Below, piece after piece: positions 53,310 to 62,932 of a stretch of 64,000 nucleotides of DNA. The notes under the pieces were generated by a model. The model was not told the DNA's origin. It searched no databases and saw nothing but the letters and a program-made list of their open reading frames with translations. The DNA is from Tardiphaga sp. (lineage in GTDB: Bacteria; Pseudomonadota; Alphaproteobacteria; Rhizobiales; Xanthobacteraceae): assembly GCF_028290495.1 (NCBI RefSeq), contig NZ_JAQGJT010000027.1, forward strand, positions 1 through 64,000, written 5' to 3'. The position numbers and the translations under genes are program-made. Every line of letters begins with the position of its first letter. Position 1 is the stretch's first letter.

Positions 53310-55599
53310 GGCGTCGTACCGGGCACCGGAAGAGACTGCCAACCCCGTCGCCGAATGGCAGACGCCGACGGTCGATCTGCGCGAGATGGCGCGAATCCTG
53401 CGCCGGCGCTGGAAGGCGATGGCGATCATCCCGGTCGTGCTGGTCGCGCTGGCTTTAGCCTATGTCATGAGCGTCAGCACTCTATATACAGCGACCTCAA
53501 CCGTGTTGGTCGATCCGCGCCGCGCCAATGTGGTCGAGACCAATCAGGCCGTGCTGTCGAACTTCGGCACCGACGACGCCACCATCGAAAGCCAGACGCT
53601 GCTGATCCAGTCGGTCGCGATCCTGCAGCGCGTGGTGGACAAGTTGAAACTCGCCAGCGATCCGGAATTCATGCCGAAGTCCGGCCTGCTCGATCCCGTC
53701 AAGCAATTGTTCGCCAGCAGCGAAGCGGACCCGGACTCGAATCCCGCGGATACCGCGCGCTCGCGCGCCGTCGAGATCCTGCAGCGCAAGATGAAGGTGA
53801 CACGGCAGGGCACCACCTTCCTCGTCGACATCAGCATCAATTCCGAGAAACCGCAAAAGGCGACCGCGATCGCCAACGCCATCGCGGACGGCTATTTCGA
53901 GGAGCAAGTCCGCGCCAAATATGACGCCACCAGAATTGCAGCGAACTGGCTGAACGGTCAGATCGAGGGATTGCGGACGCGCGTCGGTGCTTCCGAACAG
54001 GCAGTCGAGAACTATCGCGCCACCAACAACCTCGCAGTGTCGCAGGGCGTCACGGTGAACGACCAGCAGATCACAGACCTTAACAACAAGCTGATCGCCG
54101 CCCGCGTGCAGACCGCGGAAGCGCGTGCGAAATTCGACCAGGTGCAGCAGATGACGAAGTCCGGTAGCGATCCCGGCGGCATCAATGCGGTGATCTCCTC
54201 GGAAATGGTGTCCAAGTTGCGCACGCAATACGCCGACATCGCCAAGAACAGCGCCGATCTCTCCAGCAAATATGGCCCGCGCCATCCGCTTGTCGTCAAT
54301 GCCCGCGCCCAGCTGCAGGACACGCAGCGGCTGATCAACGAGGAAATCCAACGCATCCTGCAAAGCACGCGGCATGACTATGACATCGCGCTGTCGCGCG
54401 AGACCTCACTGAAGGAGAGCTTCGACAAGCTGCAGGGCGTCTCGACCTCATCCGGCCAGGCACAGATCCGGTTGCACGAATTGCAGCGCGAGGCGGAAGC
54501 CAACCGCACGCTCTACGAATCCTATTTGGCCCGCTACAAGGAAGCCTCGGCGCAGGAAAGCCTGGAGATGCCGGACTCCCGCGTCGTCACCAAGGCCAGC
54601 GTGCCGCTGCGGCCGTCGTCGCCGAAGACAACGCTGATCCTCGGCCTCGCGGTGATGCTCGGGCTCGGCGCCGGCGCCATTCTGGCTTTTTTGGTCGATT
54701 ATCTCGACGGTCGTATCAAGACGCTAGAGCAGGCTGAGAAAATCTCCGGCGTACCCGGCTTGGCCGCGCTGCCGCTGATCGGCGTACGCGAACTCGCGGG
54801 TCGCGCCAAACGCGGCCGCCGCGACCTCGACAATTACGATTCGCGCACCACCCGGCTGTTGCCACCGTCGCTGCAGCCGCCCTTGATGCGCTATGCGATC
54901 GAAAAGCCCGGTACATTCTTCGCCGAAGCCATCCGCGCGGTGCGGCTCGCGATCCAGCGCACGATGCGTGCCGAGCCGATCAGGCTCATTGTCGTCACCT
55001 CCGCGGTCGAAGGCGAAGGCAAGACCACGCTGGCCGCCAACCTCGCACTGTCGCTGGCCTCGCTCGGCATCAAGACGCTGTTGATTGACGGCGACCTGCG
55101 CAATCCCGGCATGACCCGCGCGCTGTGCCCGCATGCCGACGCCGGATTGCTGCAGGTGGCGATGGGCGAAGTATCGCTCGAACAGGCGCTGCTGCACGAT
55201 CGCGACACCGGCCTGTCGATCCTGCCGTCGCCGGCGGTGAAGGACGACAACGCCATCACCGAGCTGATGTTCTCCGATCGCATCACCGATCTGCTCGGCC
55301 ACCTGCGCCAGCATTACGAGCTGATCATCATCGATTCGCCGCCGCTGGTGCCGCTGGTCGATGGCCGCGCGCTGGCCGAACTGGCCGACCGCATCGTGTT
55401 GGCGCTGGCCTGGGACCAGACGCCGCGCGAGATCGTCGCGCACATGATCAACCTGCTGACACCGGTCCACGACCGGATACTCGGCACGGTGCTGACGCGG
55501 GTCGATATGAACCAGTTGCAGTTCTATGATTACTACCGCAGCTCAGCCTATCTGAAGCCGTACGGAGTGCCGGCGGCCTCTGTGGGTCGCGCGCGGTGA
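53290..55599 (+). CDS. Polysaccharide co-polymerase and tyrosine autokinase (Wzc/ExoP family)
   Basis: The 769-residue product joins a Wzz chain-length domain to a BY-kinase. The first membrane helix (MAIIPVVLVALALAYVMSV) comes near residue 45. A long periplasmic coiled-coil follows to the second helix (TTLILGLAVMLGLGAGAIL) near residue 445. The kinase has Walker A SAVEGEGKTTLAANLALSLA near 573, Walker A' LLIDGDLRNPGMT and Walker B IIIDSPPLVP near 680. The C-terminus FYDYYRSSAYLKPYG supplies five tyrosines for autophosphorylation. The ATG at 53290 is chosen over upstream codons in the barrel gene. Confidence 0.93.
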   Translation: MLQRNSEASYRAPEETANPVAEWQTPTVDLREMARILRRRWKAMAIIPVVLVALALAYVMSVSTLYTATSTVLVDPRRANVVETNQAVLSNFGTDDATIESQTLLIQSVAILQRVVDKLKLASDPEFMPKSGLLDPVKQLFASSEADPDSNPADTARSRAVEILQRKMKVTRQGTTFLVDISINSEKPQKATAIANAIADGYFEEQVRAKYDATRIAANWLNGQIEGLRTRVGASEQAVENYRATNNLAVSQGVTVNDQQITDLNNKLIAARVQTAEARAKFDQVQQMTKSGSDPGGINAVISSEMVSKLRTQYADIAKNSADLSSKYGPRHPLVVNARAQLQDTQRLINEEIQRILQSTRHDYDIALSRETSLKESFDKLQGVSTSSGQAQIRLHELQREAEANRTLYESYLARYKEASAQESLEMPDSRVVTKASVPLRPSSPKTTLILGLAVMLGLGAGAILAFLVDYLDGRIKTLEQAEKISGVPGLAALPLIGVRELAGRAKRGRRDLDNYDSRTTRLLPPSLQPPLMRYAIEKPGTFFAEAIRAVRLAIQRTMRAEPIRLIVVTSAVEGEGKTTLAANLALSLASLGIKTLLIDGDLRNPGMTRALCPHADAGLLQVAMGEVSLEQALLHDRDTGLSILPSPAVKDDNAITELMFSDRITDLLGHLRQHYELIIIDSPPLVPLVDGRALAELADRIVLALAWDQTPREIVAHMINLLTPVHDRILGTVLTRVDMNQLQFYDYYRSSAYLKPYGVPAASVGRAR

Positions 55600-56954
55600 T
55601 GTCGTCCAGCCACCTCGCCGGCGCACGAGCCGACGCGCGTGTGCCGCTGTCGCGCAGCCATGCCGCGCCGCGCCCCGCTCTGCGCAGCGCGCTGCCGTTG
55701 ACGGCGCTGGTCGATGTCGCGGTCACCGTGCTGATGCTGGTGGCGGTGATCTCGATCTTCGCATTGTCGTCGGCGATGTTGACGAACTGGAAGATCCATT
55801 ATCTGACCAATGGCGGCGGCTTCTACGAAAAGCTGCATCCGGCAACCTATGCGGTGTTCCTCGCATCGTTCCTGCTGCTGGTGCGCAACGGCGATCCGTT
55901 TGGCGAGATCAACCGCACGCTGTCGCAATCCCGCCTGGTGCTGGTCTATCTGTTCTGCTGGATCTGCCTGCTGGTGCAGATGTTCGTGCTGGAGCGGCCT
56001 TTCACCATCATCATCGATACCTTCCTGCTGCCGGTGGTGCTGTGCCTGGTGATCTGGCGGCTCTCCGCGGCGCAAAAGCGGTGGCTGGTATGGGCGCTGC
56101 ACGCCGCGATCCTGCTCAACGTCATGCTCGGCTATTACGAGTATTTCTCCGGCCATCGGCTGATCCCGCTGACGCTCGGCAGCGTCGTGGTGCTCGGCGA
56201 ATGGCGCGCGTCTGCCTTTCTCGGCCATCCGCTGACGGCCTCCGGCGTCGTTGCCGCCTATGTGCTGGCGCTCGTGCTGCGGCCCGCTTTGTGTCCGCCG
56301 CTTGCGGTCAGGCTGCCGCTGATCACGCTTAGCCTGGGATCGCTGATGGCGTTTGGCGGCCGCACCGCGCTGATGACCGTGTTGGCGATCCTGACCTGCC
56401 TGGCGCTGGTCGAGGCATTCAAGCTGCTGCGCGGCAAGCGCACCTCGCTGCCGGTTGCGATCATGGCGCTGTGCCTGCTGTTCGTGTTCGCCGCCGGCAT
56501 TTTCGCGGCGCTCAATCTCGGCATCTTCGACAAGATGCTGCTGCGGTTTTCGTCCGACAAGGGCAGCACGCTGGCGCGCTATGCGACCTTTAACCTGCTG
56601 TTGCATTTCGACTGGCAGGAACTGCTCCTGGGCCCCAACCCCGTGCGCGTTAACGCGCTGCAATCACAGCTCGGCCTGAATTACGGCATAGAGAATTTCT
56701 GGGTGTCGTGCATCGTGCAGTTCGGCGTCATCCATACCGCGCTGCTGACGATTGGCCTGGTGTGCTTCTTCGTCGAGATCATGAAGCGATCTAGCATGGC
56801 CGCCTGGGCGATCGTGCTCTTGATCCTGCTGATCGCAGCCAGTTCGGTGAGTTTCTCCTCGAAGAACATCCAGCTCGCGCAGTTCATCGTCTTCATCACG
56901 CTGCTGTTCCCCGCCGGGCCGCGGCGCGGCGCCGACAACCGCATGCCGGCTTGA
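55596..56954 (+). CDS. VpsF-like polysaccharide polymerase (Wzy-type membrane protein)
   Basis: A 452-residue protein with about ten to twelve membrane helices (AVTVLMLVAVISIFALS first) and a large periplasmic loop. ASAFLGHPLTASGVVAAYVL, and GGRTALMTVLAI, resemble O-antigen polymerase/ligase signatures; GPNPVRVNALQSQLGLNYGI precedes the last helices. The family called VpsF is the closest I recall. It would join lipid-linked repeat units in the periplasm. The start overlaps the kinase gene by four bases. Confidence 0.85.
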   Translation: MMSSSHLAGARADARVPLSRSHAAPRPALRSALPLTALVDVAVTVLMLVAVISIFALSSAMLTNWKIHYLTNGGGFYEKLHPATYAVFLASFLLLVRNGDPFGEINRTLSQSRLVLVYLFCWICLLVQMFVLERPFTIIIDTFLLPVVLCLVIWRLSAAQKRWLVWALHAAILLNVMLGYYEYFSGHRLIPLTLGSVVVLGEWRASAFLGHPLTASGVVAAYVLALVLRPALCPPLAVRLPLITLSLGSLMAFGGRTALMTVLAILTCLALVEAFKLLRGKRTSLPVAIMALCLLFVFAAGIFAALNLGIFDKMLLRFSSDKGSTLARYATFNLLLHFDWQELLLGPNPVRVNALQSQLGLNYGIENFWVSCIVQFGVIHTALLTIGLVCFFVEIMKRSSMAAWAIVLLILLIAASSVSFSSKNIQLAQFIVFITLLFPAGPRRGADNRMPA

Positions 56955-56973
56955 GCCGGGACGAGGAGCTTGC

Positions 56974-58047
56974 ATGACGATTTATATCGACCACACCCAT
57001 CTCGGCCGCCACGTCACCGGGCTCGAGCGCATCACGCAGGAACTGTTCTCGCGCGCAGCACTTACGCCGCTCGAAGTCGTGCCCGTCACCTCGCACGGCA
57101 CCGCGCAGATGATCGCGACGCAGACCTTCGGTCTGCCGCTAAAGCTGGCGTCGTCGTCATCGATCCTGCTGTGCCCAGGCTTTCCGCCAAGCCCGCTGTT
57201 GCTGCCGTTCGCCGCGCGCGTGCTGCCCTATATTCACGACGACTTCCTGCTGTCGCGCCGCGTCGACCTCAACGTCCGCGCGCGTCTCTATATGGCCGCA
57301 CCGTTCCGGCTGGCGCTGCAGCGTTATCCGCGGTTCCTCACCAATTCCGGCGACACAAGGCGCAAGATGGCCGCTTATTGCCGCGATGACGCCGACATCA
57401 CACTGTACCGGCCGCCGGTGCGTAACGTGTTCGACCTCTCGTCGCAGCAACGCGCGGCGCGCGACGCTCTGCCGCGTCCGCTGCGGCTGGTGGCGCTCGG
57501 CACCGTCGAGCCGCGCAAGAATTTCGTAGCTGCCGCGAAGATTGTTGGAGCCCTTCGCGCGCAGGGCTTTACGGACGCGACGCTCGACATCGTAGGGCGG
57601 GAAGGGTGGGGTGATGACTGGAATCAGCTCGAAGCCAGCCCCGGCGTCACGCTGCACGGCTATCAGACGACCGAGCGCGTCCGTGAGATCCTGGATGCCG
57701 CCGATGTTTTCATCTGCACCTCGCACGACGAAGGCCTCGGCCTGCCGCTGCTTGAAGCGCAATATGCCGGGCTGCCGGTTGTCGCTCCCGATGCGCCGGT
57801 GTTCCGCGAGGTGCTGGGTGGTTCCGGCATCTTCATCACACCGTCCGATCCAGCGGCAGCGGCAGCGCAGATCGCGGCGCTGATGTCGGAGACCGACTGG
57901 CGTGCGCAGCACGGCGCGCTCGCCGAGGCGAACCTGCAGCGCTGGAACGGGCTGGCGGAATCGGATCGCGGTGCCGTGATCGAACTGATCGCGAGCCTCG
58001 CCGGGCGAACGCTTCCGGCTTCTGCCGTGCAAGGCAGTCTGCCGTAG
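56974..58047 (+). CDS. GT4-type glycosyltransferase
   Basis: The 357-residue product has a GT-B fold. The nucleotide-sugar half includes LVALGTVEPRKNFVAAAKIV near residue 170 and TLDIVGREGWGDD. The donor-site motif is CTSHDEGLGLPLLEAQYAGL, with the conserved E-x7-E pair, followed by PVVAPDAPVFREVLG. It has no membrane segment and probably adds a hexose to the lipid-linked repeat. The gene is 19 bases after the polymerase. Donor and linkage cannot be read from the sequence. Confidence 0.92.
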   Translation: MTIYIDHTHLGRHVTGLERITQELFSRAALTPLEVVPVTSHGTAQMIATQTFGLPLKLASSSSILLCPGFPPSPLLLPFAARVLPYIHDDFLLSRRVDLNVRARLYMAAPFRLALQRYPRFLTNSGDTRRKMAAYCRDDADITLYRPPVRNVFDLSSQQRAARDALPRPLRLVALGTVEPRKNFVAAAKIVGALRAQGFTDATLDIVGREGWGDDWNQLEASPGVTLHGYQTTERVREILDAADVFICTSHDEGLGLPLLEAQYAGLPVVAPDAPVFREVLGGSGIFITPSDPAAAAAQIAALMSETDWRAQHGALAEANLQRWNGLAESDRGAVIELIASLAGRTLPASAVQGSLP

Positions 58048-58088
58048 CCTTATGCCACTGCTTTCGTGCCATCAACCAGGATAGATGT

Positions 58089-59195
58089 TTGCAACCAGCC
58101 TACACCACCACGCGAAACCTCGACGCGCTGCGGATCATCGCCGCCTGCGCCGTCGTGGTGCTGCATTATTCGGATTACGTGAAGGATGTCCCGGTCGGCC
58201 AGTTCATGGTCGCGCATGTCTGGCACTTCAACCTTTTCGTCGATCTGTTCTTCGTGGTTTCCGGCTTCGTCATCGCGAGCCAGTATCTCGGTCGCGTCGC
58301 TGACGGTCGCGCTATCGGTCGGTTCATCTGGCGCCGGCTCGCACGAATCTATCCGCTGCATCTGGCGACGCTGGCCTTCTATGTACTGATCGCGCTGGCG
58401 CTGTATTTCGGCGCCGCGCGCACCGACAACGCCGCGCGCTATCCGTTCTCCGACCTGCCGGCGCAGTTTCTGCTATTGCACGCTTTCGACGGCGCACGGC
58501 TGACGTTCAATTTTCCGAGCTGGTCGTTGTCGGCAGAGATGTTCTGCTATGTCCTGTTTCCGCTCGTCGGCCTACTGGTGACCCGCGGCAGGGCCGTGGT
58601 GCTGGCGCTGATCGTAGTGCCGGCCTTCGCCAATACCGTCTATGCGCATGTCGCGGGCACCGGCTCCTGGGCGCACTGGATCAATCAGGGCGGCGCGTTT
58701 CGTGGGCTGCCGGCTTTCAACCTTGGCATCGCGTGCTGGCTCTACCGCGACCAGATCGCGCGCTGGCCAATAATTCCCGGCGCGGTGACGTCGCTTCTGG
58801 CGGCATATATCCTGTTCGGCTCGTTTGTGCCGGAGATGGTGGACCTGCTCATCATCTATGTCATCGCGGTTCTCGCCATCCAGTGCGATTGTGCCAATCG
58901 CGCGACCACGCTGATGCGGCTCGGCCTCGATCGCGGTTCGCAATGGACCTATTCCTGCTATATGCTGCATCTGCCGGTGGCGACGGTCATTCTCACTTTT
59001 GGAGCGCGCTATCTGGAGCCCTATCTGCCGGGCGGTCGGCTGACGCTGATCCCGGTCGCGCTCATGGTGCTGGCGTTCGGCAGCGTGCTGTCGTTGCGTT
59101 ATTTCGAGACGCCGGTGAGGCGCTATCTTAATGATGCCTACGATCGCCGGGTCGGACGGCAAATGCCCGCCGCCGTCACGGACATCCCGCGATGA
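58089..59195 (+). CDS. Acyltransferase 3 family membrane protein (first of two)
   Basis: A 368-residue, ten-helix protein of the acyltransferase 3/OafA class. It opens TRNLDALRIIAACAVVVLHYSD, where the His after the first helix is the catalytic residue, and FVVSGFVIASQYL follows. WRRLARIYPLHLATLA gives the second conserved Arg-rich loop. The start is TTG. It likely puts acetyl groups on the polymer's sugars. The stop overlaps the next acyltransferase by four bases. Confidence 0.9.
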   Translation: MQPAYTTTRNLDALRIIAACAVVVLHYSDYVKDVPVGQFMVAHVWHFNLFVDLFFVVSGFVIASQYLGRVADGRAIGRFIWRRLARIYPLHLATLAFYVLIALALYFGAARTDNAARYPFSDLPAQFLLLHAFDGARLTFNFPSWSLSAEMFCYVLFPLVGLLVTRGRAVVLALIVVPAFANTVYAHVAGTGSWAHWINQGGAFRGLPAFNLGIACWLYRDQIARWPIIPGAVTSLLAAYILFGSFVPEMVDLLIIYVIAVLAIQCDCANRATTLMRLGLDRGSQWTYSCYMLHLPVATVILTFGARYLEPYLPGGRLTLIPVALMVLAFGSVLSLRYFETPVRRYLNDAYDRRVGRQMPAAVTDIPR

Positions 59196-60193
59196 CGGCA
59201 TCATCCATCGTACCAGCCCGCGACAGTAGCATCGACACGATGCGCGGCATCGCCATCCTGATGGTGATCGGCATCCATTCGCTGCAGCAGCCCCTGACGC
59301 CAGCCTGGGCGACCTGGCTCGACGCGGCGTTACGGCCGTGCGTGCCGATCTTCCTGTTTGCTTCCGGCTATCTGACCGCTCTGTCCGGCCGCGTGCCGTT
59401 GGCGAAGCGATTCACCGCGCTGCTGATCCCCTATGCGATCGCCTTTGCCGCAGCCTATTTTTATATGGCGCTGCATAATCCCGCGATGGACCATCGCCTT
59501 GTCGCGACCGCCGCACGTTTCGTGCTGGCTTACGTGTTCGTCTATTATTATGTGTTCGTGTATGCCGGCTGCACAGTGCTGTTGTGGCTCGTATTCAAGG
59601 CCGCCCGCGGCGAGTCTTTGCGGCTGGCGGTGCTGTTGCTGATCGCCATCGGCATCGGCCTGATCGCGGGTGCCTATCTCGACCCGTTGCTGGCGCGGCT
59701 GCACGTTTCGGATTCGCTGATCCAGGAAGTCCGCATGCGCGACATTCCGTTCTGGTTCGGCTTCGCGGCGCTCGGCGCGCTGGCGGGGACGGCCGGCGTC
59801 CGCGACGCGATTGGGCAGATGCGCGTGACGCTGATCACGATCATGCTGGCACTCTACGCGGTCTATGTTTCTGTGCGCTGGTGGCAGATCGGCGATGCCG
59901 CCGATTACGATTCGGTGGCGTTCTTCGGCTATGGGGCGCTGCTCTGCGGGGCGCTGTTCGCGCTGGACCTCCGCGTCCAGTTCCTCGCTTTGCTTGGCTC
60001 GGGCAGCTATTTCATCTACCTCTGGCACATCTTCATCGTGATGGCGCTGCGGGACCACGCCGGCCTGCGCCCGCTCGGGCCACTTGCCGATTCCGCGATT
60101 ACCGCGGCGCTGACGATTCTCGCCAGTATCCTCGCTTTGCTGGCGATCCGGAGATTTGCGCCGCCGCGCGTCTCGCGCTGGCTCGGAGCCTGA
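59192..60193 (+). CDS. Acyltransferase 3 family membrane protein (second of two)
   Basis: A 333-residue membrane protein of the same broad class but only distantly like its neighbour. It opens RDSSIDTMRGIAILMVIGIH, with His 26 or so as the probable catalytic residue, then IFLFASGYLTALSG. About ten helices follow, ending in ITAALTILASILALLAIRRF. Two coupled acyltransferases suggest two different decorations, for example acetyl and succinyl; that is inference. The flippase gene begins two bases after the stop. Confidence 0.85.
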   Translation: MTASSIVPARDSSIDTMRGIAILMVIGIHSLQQPLTPAWATWLDAALRPCVPIFLFASGYLTALSGRVPLAKRFTALLIPYAIAFAAAYFYMALHNPAMDHRLVATAARFVLAYVFVYYYVFVYAGCTVLLWLVFKAARGESLRLAVLLLIAIGIGLIAGAYLDPLLARLHVSDSLIQEVRMRDIPFWFGFAALGALAGTAGVRDAIGQMRVTLITIMLALYAVYVSVRWWQIGDAADYDSVAFFGYGALLCGALFALDLRVQFLALLGSGSYFIYLWHIFIVMALRDHAGLRPLGPLADSAITAALTILASILALLAIRRFAPPRVSRWLGA

Positions 60194-60195
60194 CC

Positions 60196-61635
60196 ATGCT
60201 GCTGCGACAAACCCTTCTTTATTTGCCGGCGCAGATCATTGGTCCGCTGTTCCAGCTGGTGGCGATGATCGTCTGGACCCATGTCGTCGACGAGCACACG
60301 CTCGGCGTCATCACGCTGGTTACCGCGACGCATGAGCTGCTGCAGATCGGCTTTCTCGCCTGGTGGTCGCAGTACGCGCTACGCTTCTTCGGGCGTTTTC
60401 AGGGCGTTCACGCCGCCGAGCGTTTCTATCGCACCGAAAATGCGATCCTGCTGGTCTCGGTCGTGCTGCAGAGCGCGGTGATGGTCGGCGTGCTGTTGCT
60501 GGTGATCGCACCCGATGCCCATGCCTGGTTGCTGGTCGCCACCGTAGCCTATGTGATCACGCGCTCGCTGAACCTTTACATTGGCGAGCGCGCCCGCGTC
60601 CGCCAGCAGATCGGCGTCTACACGGTCCAGCAGATCGTCGGGCCTGCGGCCGGCTTTCTGGTTGGCCTCGTGCTGATCAAGCAATTCGGCCAGTCCGCCG
60701 AATGGCCGCTCGCCGGCTATGCGATCGCACAGCTGATTGCGGCCGTCGTCGTGCTGCCGACCATCGGCTATGGCAAGCGGCTGTGGCCGGTCGATCGCGA
60801 GATCGTCGAGCACGCGCTGCGCTATGGCATCCCGCTGATCATCGGCGGTGCGCTCGGCTGGGTCGGGCTCAACGCCTCACGCTTCATCGTCAACAACCTG
60901 CAGGGCGTCGCCGCCGCCGGCCTGTTCGCGGTCGGCTACGGCCTTGGCCAGCGCGCCGCGGCGGTCGCGGCGATGCTGGTGACGGCCGCGGCCTTTCCGC
61001 TGGCCGTGAAAAGCATGGAGCAGGGCGGCAGCAAGGCGGCGATGCGCCAACTCGCCGACAACAGCGCGCTGCTGGTTGCCATTCTCGCGCCGAGCATCAT
61101 CGGCATCTACATGCTGCGCACCGAGATCGTGCATCTGCTGATCGCGACGCCGTTCCAGCAGGTGACGCTCGCCGTGTTGCCGCTGTCGATGCTGGCCGGC
61201 TCGATCCGCAATCTGCGCGCGCATTTCGGCGATCAGGTGTTTTTGCTTCACAGCCGTACAAGGCTGATGATCATCGTCGCCGCGATCGACGCCACGGTCA
61301 CGGTGCTGTTCAGCGTCGTCTGCATCAAATACTGGGGACTGGTCGGCGCGGCGGGCGCCACCGTGCTCGCCGCCAGCGCCGCGGCGGCCGTCAGCTTCTC
61401 GATCGGCTTCGTGAAGTTCGGCCTGACGCTGCCACTGGCCCATCTCGCCCGCATCGGTGCCGCGACCATCGCGATGGGCGCGCTGCTGGACCGATTGCCG
61501 GAAGCGCGATCCTTCCTCGCTTTGGGGCTGCACGTCGCCGCCGGCGCCGCGGTCTATCTGGCGGTACTCGTGCTGCTCTATGCCCCGACGTTTCTGCGAC
61601 TATTGCGCGCAAGACGTGCCAAATCGACAAGCTGA
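60196..61635 (+). CDS. Wzx-type flippase (polysaccharide transport MOP family)
   Basis: A 479-residue protein with twelve to fourteen helices. It starts LRQTLLYLPAQIIGPLFQLV, typical of Wzx/RfbX proteins. LRYGIPLIIGGALGWVGLNA opens the second half, as in MOP-family transporters. It moves lipid-linked repeat units across the inner membrane. The start at 60196 is fixed by the preceding stop at 60191-60193; the longer in-frame reading from 59584 lies inside the acyltransferase gene. With the VpsF-type polymerase and Wzc protein it completes a Wzx/Wzy pathway. Confidence 0.9.
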   Translation: MLLRQTLLYLPAQIIGPLFQLVAMIVWTHVVDEHTLGVITLVTATHELLQIGFLAWWSQYALRFFGRFQGVHAAERFYRTENAILLVSVVLQSAVMVGVLLLVIAPDAHAWLLVATVAYVITRSLNLYIGERARVRQQIGVYTVQQIVGPAAGFLVGLVLIKQFGQSAEWPLAGYAIAQLIAAVVVLPTIGYGKRLWPVDREIVEHALRYGIPLIIGGALGWVGLNASRFIVNNLQGVAAAGLFAVGYGLGQRAAAVAAMLVTAAAFPLAVKSMEQGGSKAAMRQLADNSALLVAILAPSIIGIYMLRTEIVHLLIATPFQQVTLAVLPLSMLAGSIRNLRAHFGDQVFLLHSRTRLMIIVAAIDATVTVLFSVVCIKYWGLVGAAGATVLAASAAAAVSFSIGFVKFGLTLPLAHLARIGAATIAMGALLDRLPEARSFLALGLHVAAGAAVYLAVLVLLYAPTFLRLLRARRAKSTS

Positions 61636-61645
61636 TCGATGCGGG

Positions 61646-62740
61646 TCAAGTTCTCTTCGCGTTCTGGAAGGCGCGCGCCATCGCATACCACAGTGGCTTC
61701 TTCTGGTTCTGCGCATCGAACGGCAGCGGACGCGGCAGGCGCTGCGCGAGTGGATCCTTCTTTTTCGCGGCATCCGTGTAGAACGAATAGTTGTCCGCCA
61801 GTTCCCACGCGATCACCATCTTCACCGCCGGCACTTTCAGCACCGTGTTGAGGAACTTCTCGCCGGTCTCGGCGATCATCGCGTCGCGGGTCGCGACGTC
61901 GTCGGGGAAGGTGTCGTCGCGGACGTCGAACTCGGTGATGTAGATGTCGACTTTGCGTTCGGCGAGCGCGTGCAGGAAGTCGGCAAAGCGCGAGGGATCG
62001 TGCGGGTAGCGTGGCTGCAGGTGGCCCTGCAATCCGACCGCGTGCAGCGGCACGCCGGCGTCCTTTAGCTCATCGACCAGCTTCAATAGCCCGGCGCGTA
62101 CCGCAAGGCCGACATCATCGTCGCGCTCGGTCTGTGCTTCGTTCAGAACGAATTTCGTCTTCTTGTCGACCAGAGCCGCGCGCTCATAGGCGCGGCGGAC
62201 ATAGCCCGGGCCGAAGGCGTCGTACCACGGGCCGAGGCGATAACCGCCCGGCGCCTTGTGGCCGGGCCAGAACGGTTCGTTGACGATGTCCCAGGAATGC
62301 AGCTGGCCGGCGTAATGGCCGACGACTTCGTCGATATAGCCATCGAAGAACACGCGCCGCTCCGTCGTGCTCATGCTTCTGATCCATTGCGGCACCCATT
62401 CGTTCCAGATCAGGCAGTGTCCGCGCATCGGCAACTTGTTGTCGAAACAAAATTTCAACAGACGGTCCGCCGCATCGAATCGTTTCGGCCCGGGTTGCCC
62501 GGCGATCGATCCCATTTTCATCGCCACGTCCGTTGTAACAATTCGTGCGTGAGCGGTGTAGAGATCGCGATACGGGACGTCGTTAAAGATCACCGGCCCG
62601 GCAGCCGCGCCGAAAACAAATCCGTTCGCCGCGGCTATCTCACCAAGTCCCTGTAGCGGCGCAGAAAATGCGCGCGAGCTCGACGCGGCAACACTACCCG
62701 CGATGATCGCCATCGCCTGTCGTCGTGATGGATGCTTCAT
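61646..62740 (-). CDS. Tat-exported GH10 glycoside hydrolase (endo-beta-1,4-xylanase-like)
   Basis: A 364-residue hydrolase with a twin-arginine leader (PSRRQAMAIIAGSVAA) if started at 62740. The GH10 barrel shows RGHCLIWNEWVPQW, the acid/base Glu in WDIVNEPFW (residue 155) and the nucleophile Glu in IYITEFDVRDD (residue 270). FVLNEAQTE and AVGLQGHLQPRY are further family marks. It is encoded against the direction of its neighbours in the polysaccharide locus, ending 10 bases from the flippase stop. It may trim the exported polymer or cut plant xylan; ExoK/ExsH-like processing is a precedent in rhizobia. Confidence 0.92.
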   Translation of the reverse strand: MKHPSRRQAMAIIAGSVAASSSRAFSAPLQGLGEIAAANGFVFGAAAGPVIFNDVPYRDLYTAHARIVTTDVAMKMGSIAGQPGPKRFDAADRLLKFCFDNKLPMRGHCLIWNEWVPQWIRSMSTTERRVFFDGYIDEVVGHYAGQLHSWDIVNEPFWPGHKAPGGYRLGPWYDAFGPGYVRRAYERAALVDKKTKFVLNEAQTERDDDVGLAVRAGLLKLVDELKDAGVPLHAVGLQGHLQPRYPHDPSRFADFLHALAERKVDIYITEFDVRDDTFPDDVATRDAMIAETGEKFLNTVLKVPAVKMVIAWELADNYSFYTDAAKKKDPLAQRLPRPLPFDAQNQKKPLWYAMARAFQNAKRT

Positions 62741-62918
62741 GTTTGATTCCAATCGTCCGTGCATTGCGGCATCGATGTGGTGCGCAGCACCATCGTTGCG
62801 TCGCAATGGATCGTTTTGATGACGTCACTCGTCTCGAGAGTCTTCGACTCCTTCCCATCGCGATGCGACTGCGGGAGTGATCGTCGGTTTTCGTTCAGCG
62901 CAACTCGGCCACATGTCA

Positions 62919-62927
62919 GGGGGGGGG
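62919..62927 (+). repeat. Nine-G homopolymer tract before wecG-like start
   Basis: A run of nine G residues, five bases upstream of the TTG start at 62933, merges with the ribosome binding site (AGGGGGGGGG). Slipped-strand changes would alter spacing, or the reading frame if translation begins further upstream (for example ATG 62818). Confidence 0.7.
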
Positions 62928-62932
62928 ACATC

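Noticed and set aside
55548-56663. 371-codon minus-strand frame rich in Gln, His and Arg
   Set aside because: Shadow of the VpsF-like polymerase gene.
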